A DNA stretch of 64,000 nt from Thysanoteuthis rhombus (GCA_963457665.1 OY735215.1:30369041-30433040); one strand, 5' to 3'; shown: positions 18,901 through 32,853, numbered from the stretch's first letter. Numbers and translations: made by a program. Notes: generated from the letters alone by a model not told the origin.

Positions 18901-20360
18901 ATCCCCACCCTCCTGATATGGCTGTCAGACCTATGCTGACTTCCTTCCATTGTTATGACCTCTCTCCCAACTGCTCACTTGAAATTTGTCTGTACATTTG
19001 AAAAAAAAAAAAAAAAAAAAAATACCCTTTTATTTCTCCCTTCCCTCCCCCAGTGGCTTCCTTACAATAACCTTTTCTTCCTCCCTTTGTTCCCCCCTCC
19101 TTCCTGTACAATTTGTCTTCTAAAATCCACTTAAGACGCTTCTGATCTCCACTGAAAATCAGTTCTAGTCAAATAAAACACATTTTTCAGAAAGTTTTCA
19201 TTTTCTTCACTTCCCTAAGTGACAAGCCATAGCTAAGCTGTGTTGTTGGCTTTGTATGTTTTTGTTCTTACATTGTTTGATATAATCTTTCTTAACCTCT
19301 TCTTCTTTTTTATTTCATTTTATTTATTTCAAAGTTATTTTAGTTGAAGCTCTAAAGTGACCTTGAAAAATATTTTTCTAAATCTTTATATATTCATTGC
19401 AGGAGGTGGGAAGTAAATTTTGCAATTGTCTTGTGATGCTGATTGACTTAGTTTCAGAAAGCTGCAAGAGGATTGATCTACACTTACTTCCCACCCACTG
19501 CTATTCCACATGTTTACAATGTCGGATGTTATTTTTTCTTTCCAGTCAACCCTGAAACCATTTGATCAAATCAACCTTAGTACTTGCACTTGAAATTTTG
19601 TCTGACTTTGATGCCCTCCCCCTTTTTTTTTCTTTCTCTCCTATAGGTTGGGTTTTGATAGTTTAACTCCTAGAAATTTTTTGTGAGTGGATAAAGAATA
19701 ACACTTGGGGAACTGAGTTGTTTTTTTGTTTTTTTTTTTCCCCGGACCAAATTATTTTTGGTAGCGGGCAAAATGGTGTTGATCAGAGAAAAAAAAAAAT
19801 AAGCCTCAGGTGGGATTTGAACCCACAACTTTTTCCATACAGTAGCTGAAGTGGTTAGAGCAGACCTAGGCGCTCATGTGGAAATGATTGATGGTTCAAA
19901 TCTCAACTGCGGCTTATTTTCTGATTAATGCCATTTCGCTCACTACCATGAGTAATTTGGTTAGAGCAAAAACTTTGTTCTCAAATTGTAATTCTTTATT
20001 CACACACACACACACACATAATGAATTCTGCAGTTTATTAGGTGCACACCGCAGCTTTTATTGTTGTATATGAAGTGTCTATTGAAGAATCAAGTTGGAT
20101 AAAAAATGGAGTGAAAGAAGCTAATTAATACCATATCAAATGATACATAGAATACTTTTTCGAAATTGACCGTTAGGTCTTTTAAAAACTAATGTTGAAT
20201 GAGCTAACAACATACCAGTGCATATTCTGCAGAGCTAGTGTCAATAAAAAAACATATCTATGAGTTGGGTAAAAAAACTTCTAGAAATGAAAATGCATCA
20301 ATGAAAAAAAATGCTGATTTGCATTAAATTCAAATCAAATTTTCTCAACCATAGCAATTT
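15991..20360. other. Intergenic, T-rich low-complexity DNA
   Basis: I see no gene. The plus strand is strongly pyrimidine-rich, with T runs at about 16063-16081, 16308-16333, 16970-17010 and 18770-18820, and adenine runs at about 18841-18865 and 19001-19022. Open frames here are poly-Phe/Leu shadows of these runs. Several AATAAA hexamers occur, so part may be alternative 3' UTR of gene 1. Confidence 0.5.
19800..19917 (+). repeat. tRNA-like SINE fragments, one in each orientation
   Basis: On the plus strand, GAAGTGGTTAGAGCAG (A-box-like, near 19847) is followed about 45 bases later by GGTTCAAATCTCAA (B-box-like, near 19893) and TGCGGCTTA. The minus strand reads GTGGGTTCAAATCCCACC and GAGGCTT at 19802-19826, a second B-box plus acceptor-like end pointing the other way. 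Acceptor-stem pairing is too degraded for a working tRNA. Confidence 0.5.
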
Positions 20361-20365
20361 GAAAA

Positions 20366-20700
20366 TACAGTGAACCCTCATTAAAACAGATCCCATGGAG
20401 AGAACAAAGAGTTCAAAATCACCATTACTATTATTCAAGAGATAGAAGAACCTATAACAAATAAGATATTTTCAGATGGCTCAAATCTCAATTAGACCTG
20501 AAGTAATTAACCTTATGTTATATAATTTCTTAGATATATCTTATGTAGTTATGTATCGTGTACAGTGTATGCTTTCCAATATCATATGTATACAATATTA
20601 ATCACTACCATTGGTTAACTCTGACAATCGGCTCAAACGGACACCCTCCCTTCTCCCTCTATCAGTCTATCTTTACAGGATAACTGTAGTGTTACCGAGT
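20366..20700 (-). mobile_element. Degraded short inverted-repeat element, copy A
   Basis: The left end reads CAGTGAACCCTCATTAAAAC, like the end of the element at 50.31 kb (GAACCCTCATTAAAAGAG). The stretch around 20610-20665, read on the minus strand, gives GAGCCGATTGTCAGAGTTAA, then TATTGTATAC-rich sequence. This matches 50358-50440 (TAGCCGATTGTCTGATTTAA) in the same order. It therefore belongs to the same family in opposite orientation. No coding frame remains. Confidence 0.55.
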
Positions 20701-22080
20701 TAGCATCTTGTCCTGGTCTGCTAATGTTCATTTAGTGCTGATGTCTTTACTAAAGGTAGGAGTCCACTTCTTTCTGCAGTTGGTCCCATCGGAAGATATC
20801 TTTACTTGAAAATTGTCTCTGGCATGCCATGACAGGATAATTAATGGATGTGTGTGTGTGCGCTTGGATAAACCACTCACTCTTAATAACTGAAAAGTTG
20901 TTGCACTCATTGTAAACCATGAGAGGGCAGCATAATACCTTCTTGCCACTCAAAAAAAAGCGGCATGAAATTATCTGATTACATTCAAAGTATTGTCGAA
21001 AGAAGAATTAAGAAATAAAGAGTATGTCTGGTGATGGGGTTCATAACAGGTTCTGTTAAAAATACACTGATCCAATCATTTTATGTAGATGACATTCTAT
21101 TCAGCTGAACCATGAGTAATAACAAATAATTGTAACATTGTGTATATTGTGAAAATCTACTGTGTACACTCACTTAGGAGAGGTTACTAAGCGTAGATAC
21201 AACTTTATGAATTTTGAAAGATTGGAGTAGATTTAGCTTTTACGAAACTTACATATTCCGCCTCTCCAGCATCCCTCTATATAAATTTGATATATTTTGC
21301 TTCCGTCCATTATTATGCATTACTATATCATCAGTTGTCTGTGATAGGATATGCAGTGAAACTTGTGCATATTTATTTGATCAAGCCTCATCTATTATAT
21401 TTCTCTGAGGGGGTTACTTGAATTTTCATCACTTTAACCTTCATGAATAGGTAATTTTTTCTCATTTAACTTTATCAAGTTGGATGCTATCTTGCACTTC
21501 AGCCGTCTGAAATAGCATTTTTACCAGCATAAAGGCTGATATGTAAATTTGAGTCTGGAAGTACTGTTTAAACAGAATTCTATCCTGCACACTTTATGAA
21601 GGCTCTCCTTTCCTTGATGGCTTCTAGGATTTAACCTTTTATCAAACTTGAAGGTTCCCATCTCTCCTACCTCCTATATAGACTTGAAATATATGACCTC
21701 AAACAGTTCCTTGTTAAGCATTACTAACGAAAATCAACATTTACTCCTAATCCCCAACCCTCTGAAACAAAAGCATTAATGTCAGGGTACAAGTTGTTAG
21801 TCCATTTGTCTCCATTCTATGCTTTTTTTAACAATTACTTCATAGAAATGATATCAATACTGAACTAGAGATTGCCTTCTTGCTTTTTGTAAATTTGAAA
21901 AAAAAATTTTTTTCTCCAATATCTAATATATTAGCTGGGATGTATTAAGTTTTTCATAGTGTAAATTGAAATAACAGAATTCTAACTTTTTACCTTGTTA
22001 GATTTTTACTTCCAAATGTCTCTTCTGAGTGAATATGATCAGCCTGTACATATTTAAGTATAAATCTATCACAACTGGTG

Positions 22081-22435
22081 TCAGTAGTGGCTTTACTGAG
22101 GTCAAATGTCAGGTTTGGAATGAGAATTGAGATGGCACTTCATTATCTGATTGATAAGGCTTATTCCTGTACATCAAGAAAATATTGATAGTTATTCTAC
22201 TGTTCTTATTGTAAAATCCGTTATTAGTTGAATCTAATACTTTCAATGGTTTGTGGTTTTTATGAATGAAAAACTCATTCTCAGCTACTATGATCCTGGA
22301 TTACGAATAAAACAAGGCAATTGACTGACTAAGATCAACAGTGGACTTGATAATCTCATTCTGTTGCATCTTGGCATCCTTATAGAATTGAAGTCCCAGT
22401 TTCTAAAATGATATGCAACTTGAGGTTCTGAGATA
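22081..22435 (-). repeat. Diverged dispersed repeat, copy 1 (possible transposon coding relic)
   Basis: The copy aligns along about 340 bp with 24115-24440 in the same orientation; blocks such as GTTTGGAATGAGAATTGAGA and AATAAAACAAGGCAATTGA recur with substitutions and small indels. On the minus strand, the frame matching the 115-codon frame of copy 2 begins LHIILETGTSIL, then hits a stop. It is decayed if it was ever coding. Confidence 0.6.
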
Positions 22436-24083
22436 GTGTCTTTGTTAAGTAACATTTATTTATTCTCTTTCATTCTGAAATTTTTTTTTTTTCCCTCTCT
22501 TTGGCTGTCAGTCTAGCACTTACTGTCTTTACACTATCCATGAGTCATAGTTAAGAACTTGTATGGAGTATTTTGGTAGGGGACACACCTATTTCAATTG
22601 TCAGTGAAAACACAACTCAATACTATAGAATAAATTTGAAATCTTAATTAGCTGATGAGTAGGTTTCAAGTCTTGATTTTGATCTTGATTTCAAACTGCC
22701 TAAAAAAACATTCTCCTGTATCAGACGAGGGATAGTGTTGGAAATAGAAGCATCTACCAATAAATCTCGCATATCCGACACGGATCAAACTTCTGATGAT
22801 TTTTGCCATTTTACTGATACTTTCTCCAGTTAGTACGTCTACATTAGTTAAATGTTAACTGAGTGAAATTTTTTATTTGTCACTGGCAAGATCCCTTTGA
22901 TCAATCCTTTATAGCGCTTGGAAGTAAGCTGTAAATCTATTTAGTGAATATGGATTTCCTCCAGAATAGATGTGTAGGATTGAACTCACTTGAATACCTG
23001 CAATTAATTGAACATAGCTCAGTTCTCATTAAAATCAACTAAGTGCTTCTTCTTTCTCTTCAAGTTACAGAATACTTGAAATTTTTCGATGTTCGGTTTG
23101 ATATTGACTAGGAAGGATATTTTTTAAATGATTCAGTTGGTTCACTTTCACATTTAAACAAAATGATTCTCATCCAATCTGATACTTGGTTATGCATTCT
23201 TCTTGTACGAGTGTACTTTCCCTAAGCAATTTGGATAAATACAAATGAGATAATTCGTCCCCTTTTATGGAATTGAATATGGTCAACTTGGCTTGCAAAG
23301 ATGACACCACCAGCACAGAAAGGAATGTTCACAGATTTTTTCTCTTTCTCTTATGAAAGAGTTGTTAACCAAATAAAGACTCATCTCTTTTTATCAAACC
23401 AAAGAGATAAAATAAGGATCTTTATTCAAGATGAATTTCCATATGTTGTAAATAGTTGAAGCACATTGTGCAACTTTGCGTTAGCATTGTCGATTTCTAT
23501 TCAGTTGGACACATTCCCTCGGGCTTAATGAATTGATACAGATTTATGGAAAATAATCATTGAATAATCTAATTCTGGCACTTCATTAAGCTTATAGTCT
23601 AACTCATGCACAAAAGACAGGGCACCCATTTAGAAGTGAGTTCTCTAGTTCTGTGAGATTGAACTGCTATAACCACTTGATTTGAAATTAGCTTTGAACC
23701 AAGTACATAAAAATTTTTTAACACAAGTTAGATTAGAGCAGTCTCTTGACTGAAGGAACCCTTGAAATGACATATCTCAAGGAGCCTCTGCAAAATTTGT
23801 ACTTCTAACATCAGTGGTTCAAAAATTTATGTATCGTGATATAAATTGATAAATATCAGAAATCTAACTCTAAGATTCCATTGTATTTGAAAGTAGCTTT
23901 ATAGAAATTTCCTTGGTATAAAAAAATTATAGCTGCTGGGGTTTTTTAGTTGAAAATTCTGTGGCTTCTAGTGTCAAATGTTAAGACAGGCTGCTACTTG
24001 TTATAATTATAAAAACCACAGGAAGTAAGTCAGATGCCTTTTTTCATTTTTCATTCTTGTATAAAGTTTTTGTAGAACCTTGG

Positions 24084-24440
24084 TCAAGAAAGTTTAGGTA
24101 TGAGCTGTAGGCTGAACTTGTGTCCCACTTCAGGTTTGAAATGAGAATTAAGATGGCTTTTCATGATCTGGTTGCTGAGGTTTATTCCTTTTGAATCAGA
24201 GAAAAATGTTGACAGTTTCTCTAGTGTTCCTAGTCTTGTAAAATCCATTAGAGTAGTTGAATCATAAATACCTTCAATGATTAGTGGTTTCCACTCATGA
24301 AAATCTTGGAATTTCCAACTATGATCTTTTATTTCAAATAAAACAAAGCAATTGATCAAGTGACTGTCAATTTTTTTTTTGTCAGTCCAATTTTGCATCA
24401 TCAAAGTTCCAGTTCCTTGAATGACATGCAACAGCTGTCA
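24084..24440 (-). repeat. Diverged dispersed repeat, copy 2, with a 115-codon open frame
   Basis: This is the partner of the repeat at 22.1 kb. The minus strand is open from 24431 to 24084. The frame starts MHVIQGTGTLMMQNWTD and ends with KPEVGHKFSLQLIPKLS. I do not recognise the family. Homology to copy 1 over the same span, with stops in copy 1, suggests a fragment of a mobile-element protein rather than a cellular gene. Confidence 0.5.
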
Positions 24441-27400
24441 AGGTTTGTATTGAAACACAGTAAGTAAAATGCTGAAAGACTAGACAGCCAAGATTAAATA
24501 GCAATGGTAGGTAATAGAGTATATTAAATCCCCAACTCACCTGTACATAAAAAATTGTTATATAATCATTATACTTGTATCCAAAATTTTTCTTTTTCTT
24601 TTGTCCTTCAAGTTAAATTCTTAATGTTGAGGTTTTGTTTTTCTTCTTCCCAACAAAGCTCTTTCTTAGCTAGAAAATTTGAGGTAGATACTTACTAGGC
24701 CTAGCCTGGCATAGGAAGCCCTGTTGTGGGATGTCTATTGAAGATCAATTGCTATAAGATACTAGTAACCTAATGACCATTTTCTAAGATAATTTGGTTA
24801 ATTGAGGGTGATCATTCAATTGCAATCTCAAAGATATGTGAAATTCATTCATTTGAGACTTATAAGCTTATTTTCTATCAATTTGATGGTGATATGTACT
24901 CCAGAATTTGTGGACTGAATTTATCAAATTTTATAGGGTTTTTGCAAATTAATGATAAAGCATTTAGCTCGACTGAGAAAATACAATTTTTAGTCAAGCA
25001 CAAGTTAGTTAGTCATTTCATCAATATACATATTTTCCAAGAAGTCTCAAACTGAATTTCTCGAACTAGATAGATGTTCATTAAAAGGTGAAATTCATAC
25101 TTACTGCTATCTTATTTCAGTGAAAAGCTGATCACAGTATATTACGTTTTTTTATATATCTTATTGACAAGATTTGAGTCAAAATCCTTACAATCGCAGT
25201 ATTTAAATTTGTCTTGTAACAATTCCAGACAGTAATGATAAAGCAGAATAAGAGTTGAAATGAATATCAGTACATTAGGAATCCTATAACTGAAATTAAC
25301 TAGACACTCTACTAGGGATAAGGATATCCTTTATTAATCAGTAGAAGCTTTTTTCAAGGAAAAAACGTATTTGTAGTGCAATAGAAAACCAGATGGCTAT
25401 TGATTGATGATCTTGTGCCAGACTTGACTGGGACAAAATTGAAAATAAAATGGGAGCTCCCTAACGAATCTAGGAGATCGTGTGAAATGAAAACTGTAAC
25501 AGGTAGGTGAAACTCTGGAAATGGAATAAAAGCTTTGCAGCGGAAGGGAGATAACTCCATTTTTTAAAAAAATGATAGCTTCAGCCTCGACCAACAACTT
25601 GACGTAGTTTCCATGACTTTGGCTATGAAAACTTATCTGGGGACACAAGCAAAAAATCAGCATGATCAGATTAGTGCCACCCCATACTCTAATTTAGGAT
25701 TAAAACAAAATGAAATCCATTTACTCAGATCATTGCTTGAGCACGCCTACTCTAAAAATTTTCAAAAAAAAACAAAAACAAAAAAACACACACACAATCA
25801 GGGGACCTTACTGCTCATGTATTGAGTTAGTCAGTTGGCATTGAGTGAGCTTCTGTAGTGTAAGACACTTGCATTCACATCGACTTAGCTAGTAAATCTT
25901 TTGCATTCTCATGTATGACTCTTCGTTGAAAAGGTGGCTTCAGGTTGTGGACAGGGTTAAGGAGAATGTGACGAAGCAGCTGATGGCGATTCCAAAAGAG
26001 GACTTTGCAAATTGTTCTGAAAAATTAATGAGATACTGAGATAAGTGTGTGAGGTTCCAAGGGGGGGGGAGTACTTAGAAGGCACCATTGCTCTAGGTAA
26101 GGATTTTTTCATTGAGCGGGATACTTCCCAGACAGACCTCATACAGTGAGCTAGCCTTATATCTTGTGTACAAACCTTGATTTGAAAATAGCTGTTTATA
26201 CAGTACATTGTTGAGATATCCTTAATCTATCCCATAATAAAACTATACAGAATTGTGTGACAAATTCTTACAACAAAAAGTTCATAATTTCACACATCTG
26301 TCATCGTTGTCATCAAGTAATTGCTTAACCATTGTATCTCCTTTACCAAAACTCAATGGTACCTTGTAATAGTATTTAAATTCCAGTAATTGAATACATG
26401 GAACCAACTCCTGGAGTTAATTCATCCTAAAATTAAACATTTCTGAGAGTTCATAGTTAATAATTATTTTCAGTTCTGCAATTTACCCTCCATTGTGTCT
26501 TCTAGCTCTTTCCTTCAACTAGTATTTAGCCAAACGGGGCATTTTCAACAGCCAAATAGCAAGAGTCAATTATTGAATTTCTTATACTTCCATTATGGAA
26601 CATTTCATTTTCTTCAACCGGAGCAGATCTTTTTGAAAAAGCTTATAAACTTTACAGCAGAAAAATATGTATGAAGTTTAATATTGTGAACATCTTTCAT
26701 GTTAGATGATATTCTCAAGCTCTTCTCTTCTAAGCTCGAAAGATGCAACTAGTAACCAGGGTTGAAAGCAGAAGTGGAATATTTCTCACAAAAAGATTAT
26801 CTCTTCTGAAATTGTTGTAAGTAAAGGGCTATTGGGTAAATTGATGAAGTATTTTAACAAAGCTAGATATTTTCAATATTATTAAAACATGATCCAGTTC
26901 CAATGATGCACCATGTAATTTCTACAGAGCCTTTCACTTTCATCTGAGGCAACCTAGAATGCAAGAAACTGGATTGCTCTTCAAATATCTTTTCATGAAC
27001 TCTGGTACACCTATTTCTCTTCAGTCAAAATGTTTCTATTTTCTGCTTGCTTTTGATCTGAGATTATTTGATATATTTCTTAGGCTATTTAAAAAAAATA
27101 AATAACTCAAGTACATTTTTTTATAAAGAATTTCATTATAAAAGCTTTATCTCCCAATATATATATCCTTGCAAGGACCTCAGACTAAATGGAAAAAACA
27201 ATTTAATTTAGAACAGCACCGATGAGATATTCAATATTTCCCACATTTTTCAATGGCCTGGGTGTTAAAAGAAAATATAAAATTTTCCCCTTGGCTAGAT
27301 ACTGGTTGTAGCAGGTATATTCTAACATTGTCAAAAGTGAGTGGCACAGGTCTTCTCTATTTGTTAGAAGATTAATGGATCAATATGAAGGTAACCTGCG

Positions 27401-29037
27401 ATAGTTGGGTAAAATGTATTTTAGAGTTGGTGTAAGAAATGTTACACGCTCTGAATTGGTAGGTAGATAGGCACAAGTACCTTCATAGAAATTGTTAACT
27501 ATATACAGAGGAAGATGCTTATTATGATCACTTTAGGACTGGGTCTTTTAAATAACAAAAACTGATAACATTAAGCAAAGGATATACAGATGAAGCTGTA
27601 TATTGGGAAACTTTATTGGAAGTGTTTGAGACTGACTGATTTTGATAACATTACCTGTGATTATAATAACTGGCTTCCTCTGTATTGGGAATTTACATAA
27701 TGCCTACATGAGATGTTCAATCTTAATACTAAGTGGACCCAAATTCAACTTGAAGTTACTAAAAGTTTGAATCCAAGAACCCTTAGTAGTTCATCTTCAA
27801 AGAAAATCATTTTTCAAATCTAATAGTAAACATCAACTTGAACAAAAAAGGGAAATACGATGCTCGGTAAAGAGAAAACTTCTGGCTCCAGGTTTCCACC
27901 AAAAGACGGAGATTTCAAAGAGGAAAAAAAAAAAAAAAGAAATAATAGCAATGACTGATTGCAGCAGGTGAGTAATTGTCATGCAAGTGAGGTTGTCAGA
28001 GCAAGGAAAAACATTTCGTAGATATCCCAGACAGTTTATTTGCATGAAAATATAAAATAAATACAAAAAAAGTAAAATATCAATTATTGTATGAGAATTA
28101 TAAAAAAATTCTTGTATAACTTTTTTTTTTTTTTTTTTTTCTTTTTGAGGCAGAACGTTAACTAGTTAAGACATGAGTTGATGTCAGATAGCTGTATCAT
28201 GCATCATAGTATCAGTGGGAAAGAAAAAGAAATTAGGAAAGTCAACGGTTTTAAAATCTTATGAAAAAAAAAAAAAAAAAGAAAAAAAGCTTCATTACAG
28301 GGGGCGGGGAGTAAGAATTAGCGAGAGAAAAATCATTCAGCTCCCAATATATAAGAGAACTTAAAAAGTGTCTTATAAGAATTTTATGGTTAAAATTGGG
28401 TTGGAGAAAAAAAAAAGATTAAAAAAATGAAATATAGGAAGAGACGATATCAGTGCAAGACGACAGAGTGGAACCTATTTGAAAACACAGTAACTGTTAA
28501 CTGTGCATCTTCAGTAAGCCATACTCTCCTCAAAATTATCACCCCTGAACCAAGGAGTAGGTGGGGCACTGAATTGAAGATTTCTCTGTAGGTGAGTGGG
28601 ATATGGCATCAGCAATAGGACCTGATAGGAAGGTTATGTTCTTTGGTCTTCACTAAGATAGGAACTAGTTTCACTCGACAGTATGTCACCAACAAGAAAC
28701 AATGACCACTTTGAGAAAGAGATGAGGACAATACCAAAAGTTTTGTCTACATTAACACCAATTCTGGGCAATTAGTATCATTCATTTTTCTTGGGGGAGA
28801 AAAAAAAAAAAAAAAAAGATTCAATTTTTGATAATATATCAATTTCATAAATTTTTAAAATCATTTTTTTGATTTAAAAATAGCTATATGTAAGCACACC
28901 TTGTTTAAAGGACTTAGGACATTTAGATGAAAGAATATTTTACTGCTTAGCTAATCAGAGGAAGTTAGGAAAGCTCCTAAAAATGAACATACTGAATATG
29001 TCACTTTTTATAGGTGGGTCTCAGATATACTATTTTA

Positions 29038-29060
29038 GTGTGTGTGTGTGTGTGTGTGTG
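29038..29060 (+). repeat. (GT)n microsatellite
   Basis: About eleven GT dinucleotides in a row lie in the intergenic region. No function is evident. Confidence 0.9.
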
Positions 29061-32000
29061 TTGCTCATCCTAAAATGGAATCTTTAAGGGACTTGGGGCA
29101 GAGGGGAGCATGGACTCGAATTGCAGTGAACAATTTCCATAAAATCAAGTCAGCATTTGGAAGTTGGAAGATATTTTTCATTTCCACACACACACGAAAA
29201 GAAAAACGTAAGCACACAAAACAAAGCGAAGGGAGAGAACTGTGTACGGTAAAAAGGCCTTCAGGCCAGAAGGTATCGTCCATGGTTTGAAGATTGCAAG
29301 TTAAGCAAAGAAGAAAGTGGTGGGAGTCTGTCAAGCATTTTAAGAATACGAAGAATGGATTTTCAAAGAAAAAAAAAAAAAAAAAAAAAAAAAGAGAGAG
29401 AGGGAAAAACCGAAATCAAGAATTATGAACAGTGAAGGACATATTTTTTCTTCAAATCTGAGTAAAGGAAACGTGAATACCAGACTTTTTTTCCATTTAT
29501 CTTTATTCATTCAATTTTTCGATCCAAACCTTTCCAAGAAAAATTTTCTTGTAAAAGTTGATAACTCGTTTATCAACGTGTCAAATGGAAAGATGGGAAA
29601 GGTGGGGGTGTTAACTCTGGAATAATTTCCAGAAAACATATATTAGATTTTGTAAAAGGGTGAACTCATTCTCAAAGAATTTAAAAATTGAAGACGACTA
29701 TGTGGACTGAAATTCATATGGAATAGCAGCAGAAAGAGTGAAAATAGCTGGCACAAGATAAAAATTCAGTGGGGACAACACAGGAACAATGTCCAGCTTG
29801 TAGAGTGCCTTTTCCACATGATGGATGAGTAAATTGGTAAGAGGAAGAGGAATTGGCGGAGATGTTCCAGGAACTGAGAAACTACAAGAAATAAATATGG
29901 TCTCTACATGTATGAACCATTTACATATTCCACCTCTCTAAGGAAGGTGAAGAAAGCAAGAACCTGGTAAAAAATAAATAAATAAACTTAGAGTGTATAT
30001 CCATATTTGTATATGTGTATATTGTCCTGAATGATTTATTTTGTTCAATTTATTTAAACACATCAAAAAAGCTGTCTGAGCAAATATATATCAAAATCAA
30101 ATTACTTTTTTTCTTACCTTTTCTAAAATATTAAAAAAAAAAAATGTTTCTGGACAAAATTATCTTTAATTCTTGAGAAAAATAGACTCTGGAAAGAAAG
30201 AAAATTTCTTTCAAAGTTACCTAAGTTTAAAACTATTATATAATTCCAATCCAAACTGTTTTGGCTTCATTAATGATAGCAGTTAATCTCTTAATCAAGG
30301 GACTTACATTTTGGAGGGTATTCTCGGTAAGTATGGTGGCCAATAAGGACTACGAAATGCTGTTAGAATGACATCCAGGCTGAATTACAAATCTAATTTC
30401 TTTGGGAGCGCTCATCAAATGATAAGACAAAGGGAAGAAAATACAAATGGATTCAGTCAAAGTTAGAACCAAACAACACTTTTGAACAAACAAATTGTTG
30501 TGTATCTTGTATTAAAATGAAAATAAAACAAGAAATTGAGTTTGATCAGTTAAATTAAATTCAGTTTTAGAGAAATTTATTTACTGAGAGTGGAACCTGA
30601 GAAGACAATGAATTTTGAACCAGAGATACTAAAAAAACTGCCAAGATAATAAAAAAGATGGGCTGGAATGAAAAGAATCCACAAGTCCAAATTTAGTACA
30701 ATACATTTTCTTTTTGAGTTGGAAAATTATATTTAAAAAAGTGAAAAGATATTCCCATGTCAACAATAATGGTGTAATGAATAATTTCGGAAAAAAAAAA
30801 AAAAAAAAAAAAAATGGGGAGGGGGTCTGCCCAAAAAATGAACAAACAGATTTGCTGAATTTTATTTGAGAATTTTTATATTGTAACTTTCAAATTATTT
30901 TTACCATTGTTGTTATTTTCAAGTTGTTTTCATTATTATTTTTTAAATGCATTGAACAAATGGAAAGAACCAAATTTTTAAATAGACAAAAAAAAATGAT
31001 AGTTTTTGGGTTTGTTTTTTTTTTTTTAATTCACATATCATGTAAATACAATGAATGAGGAAAATGTTTTTTTATATTTAAGGTAGAAAAAATGCAGCTT
31101 TAAGATAAAGGCTATTTGCATTAGTAAGCCTCTGAATTAGTACTTATTTTAATTTTCAGGTTTAGAAATCAAAGTTGAAGTTTATTCTTGCTCAAGGTTA
31201 CACCAGAATGATTGAATTAATTAGTTGATTTGTTAGTTATTATGATCAGACTTATTACGTAGCATAAATATAACTTTGAATTTTATTAACATCAAAAATT
31301 TCAGTCAGTGAATGGAACAGAAGACTGACACGAAGATTGAAGATCCAAAAATTAATTTGTTCTAAAAGGATAGGCAAACAAAACTCAAGGTTCGAACATA
31401 GTAACAAAATAAATCAATTCATTGTTAATAGATAGAGTAGAGGCTTACTGAGGTAAGTATGATTCTTCCAAATATACAAACAATCAGCACTTCATGCTTA
31501 CTAAACAAAATGATAAAAGAAAAAGATGCAACCAAACCCTTGCTATAATGCTTTGTAAGCAACATGATTGTAAAAAGAAAAAAAGAGTCAGGGTGTCTTC
31601 TGATGTTTTTAAAAGAAAAATGTATCTGTCCAGATGTTCATAAAAAAGTTTAGAAAGAATGAAAGCATAAATAAGTTTATTTTTGGTCTTAAATAACAGA
31701 CAAAGTCTTCCTTCCCAGTCCAGTAATGGAAAGAAACTACTCCACAAAAATCAGGCAATGAGGAACAAAGAAGGCTGTTCAAATTTCATCAACATTTTTC
31801 TTGTTCAGAATACAAAGAAGAAGCCTTTATTGAGAGTAGCCAAGAATGCAGAGGAATAAGTGGGAATTTACTACAAAGATATTTCAAACAAAAAAAACAA
31901 AAAAAAAAAAAGCAGTAAAGGTAATAATGAGAAGAAGGGAGAAAAGAAGGACCATTCTTGCAAATGCAAAAAAATCGTAGCACCTCCCTTTAATGTGAAA

Positions 32001-32561
32001 TTATGGCATTCGATTTCAAGGAGAGTTAACTCATGATGAACCAGGGGAAAAAAACGAAAGAAAGAAAGAACGCAACAGGTATAAGTCACTCAAAAGTTCA
32101 AAATAGATTGGTTGGAGGAATCGACCATTTTGAATCAGTCTCATCTGGGAAAAGAAAAAAAAAAAAAAAATACTGTTGTGACGATGACAACAACAACTAC
32201 AAGAAGAAAAGAAACGAGTAGAACCAGCACACTTGCAAGCCATTGAATATTGAGGCATCGGAATAGATGGACAAACAAGTAGCACTAGTGAAAAAGGAGT
32301 TGGTTATTTAAGAGAGGAGATCCTGTCCGGGTGAGAGGGCTAGCTGGTTGAGCATGAAGACATTGTGAGGGAGAACAGCACAGCTTTTTTTTTTTTTGGC
32401 TCAGCTGTCCAAGTAAAGCATAAGGAAGTGAGTGAGCTGTACTGACACACAGACAGACAGACAGACGCTGACAACTACAATTCCATCTAGACCATTAGAC
32501 ATAGGAATACAGCAAAGTTGTTCATCTTGGTTCAGGTTTTCAAGGACTTTCCTTTGTGAGT

Positions 32562-32686
32562 TTTATTTTTCCTTCTTTCCTTTATTACCTCTTTCTATAG
32601 TTAAACCATTATTCTTGTCTTTTTTTGTTTACTTAGTACTTGGCTGTCAGAATGAAGTGGCAGCCTTCATAGTAGTAGTAGTAATT

Positions 32687-32724
<38 letters not shown>

Positions 32725-32802
32725 GGTGATGGTGGGTGCACACCGGCCAGGTGAATGCATCCAGGGCCGGGAGGAGGAGAGAGAGGAAGAGAAGATGATG
32801 AC
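32562..32802 (-). other. 14-3-3 gene 2, probable 3' UTR start with AAT/TAC-type microsatellite
   Basis: The segment follows the TGA of gene 2 on the minus strand. It includes a (TAG)n/(TGG)n triplet microsatellite at about 32670-32735 on the plus strand. AATAAA on the minus strand occurs at 32567-32562 and 32586-32581, about 220-240 bases after the stop, and could end a short transcript. More distal signals are equally possible. Confidence 0.4.
32670..32735 (+). repeat. TAG/TGG triplet microsatellite
   Basis: This is an imperfect run of TAG and TGG triplets just 70 bp beyond the stop codon of 14-3-3 gene 2, inside its likely 3' UTR. Both strands are open by repetition (poly-Val and poly-Leu), which explains the spurious frames at 32432-32864. 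Confidence 0.9.
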
Positions 32803-32853
32803 TCAGTTTTCAACCCCATCACCATCACCGCCATCTGAATCCCCTGTCCACAG
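32803..32853 (-). CDS. 14-3-3 gene 2, last coding exon
   Basis: The acceptor GTATTTCAG is followed by codons for [16 protein letters not shown] and a TGA at 32805-32803. The tail is acidic and glycine-rich as usual for the family, four residues shorter than in gene 1, with WTG in place of the common WTS. Confidence 0.9.
   Translation of the reverse strand: MWTGDSDGGDGDGVEN

Larger units (their letters stand above)
20701..32560. other. Intergenic DNA between the two convergent 14-3-3 genes
   Basis: No gene is recognised. The stretch contains a diverged direct repeat pair (22.1 and 24.1 kb), a (GT)n microsatellite at about 29038-29060, A runs of 15-27 bases at about 28263, 28800, 29370 and 30790, and T runs near 28122. 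Short open frames are scattered and do not resemble known families. Confidence 0.55.
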
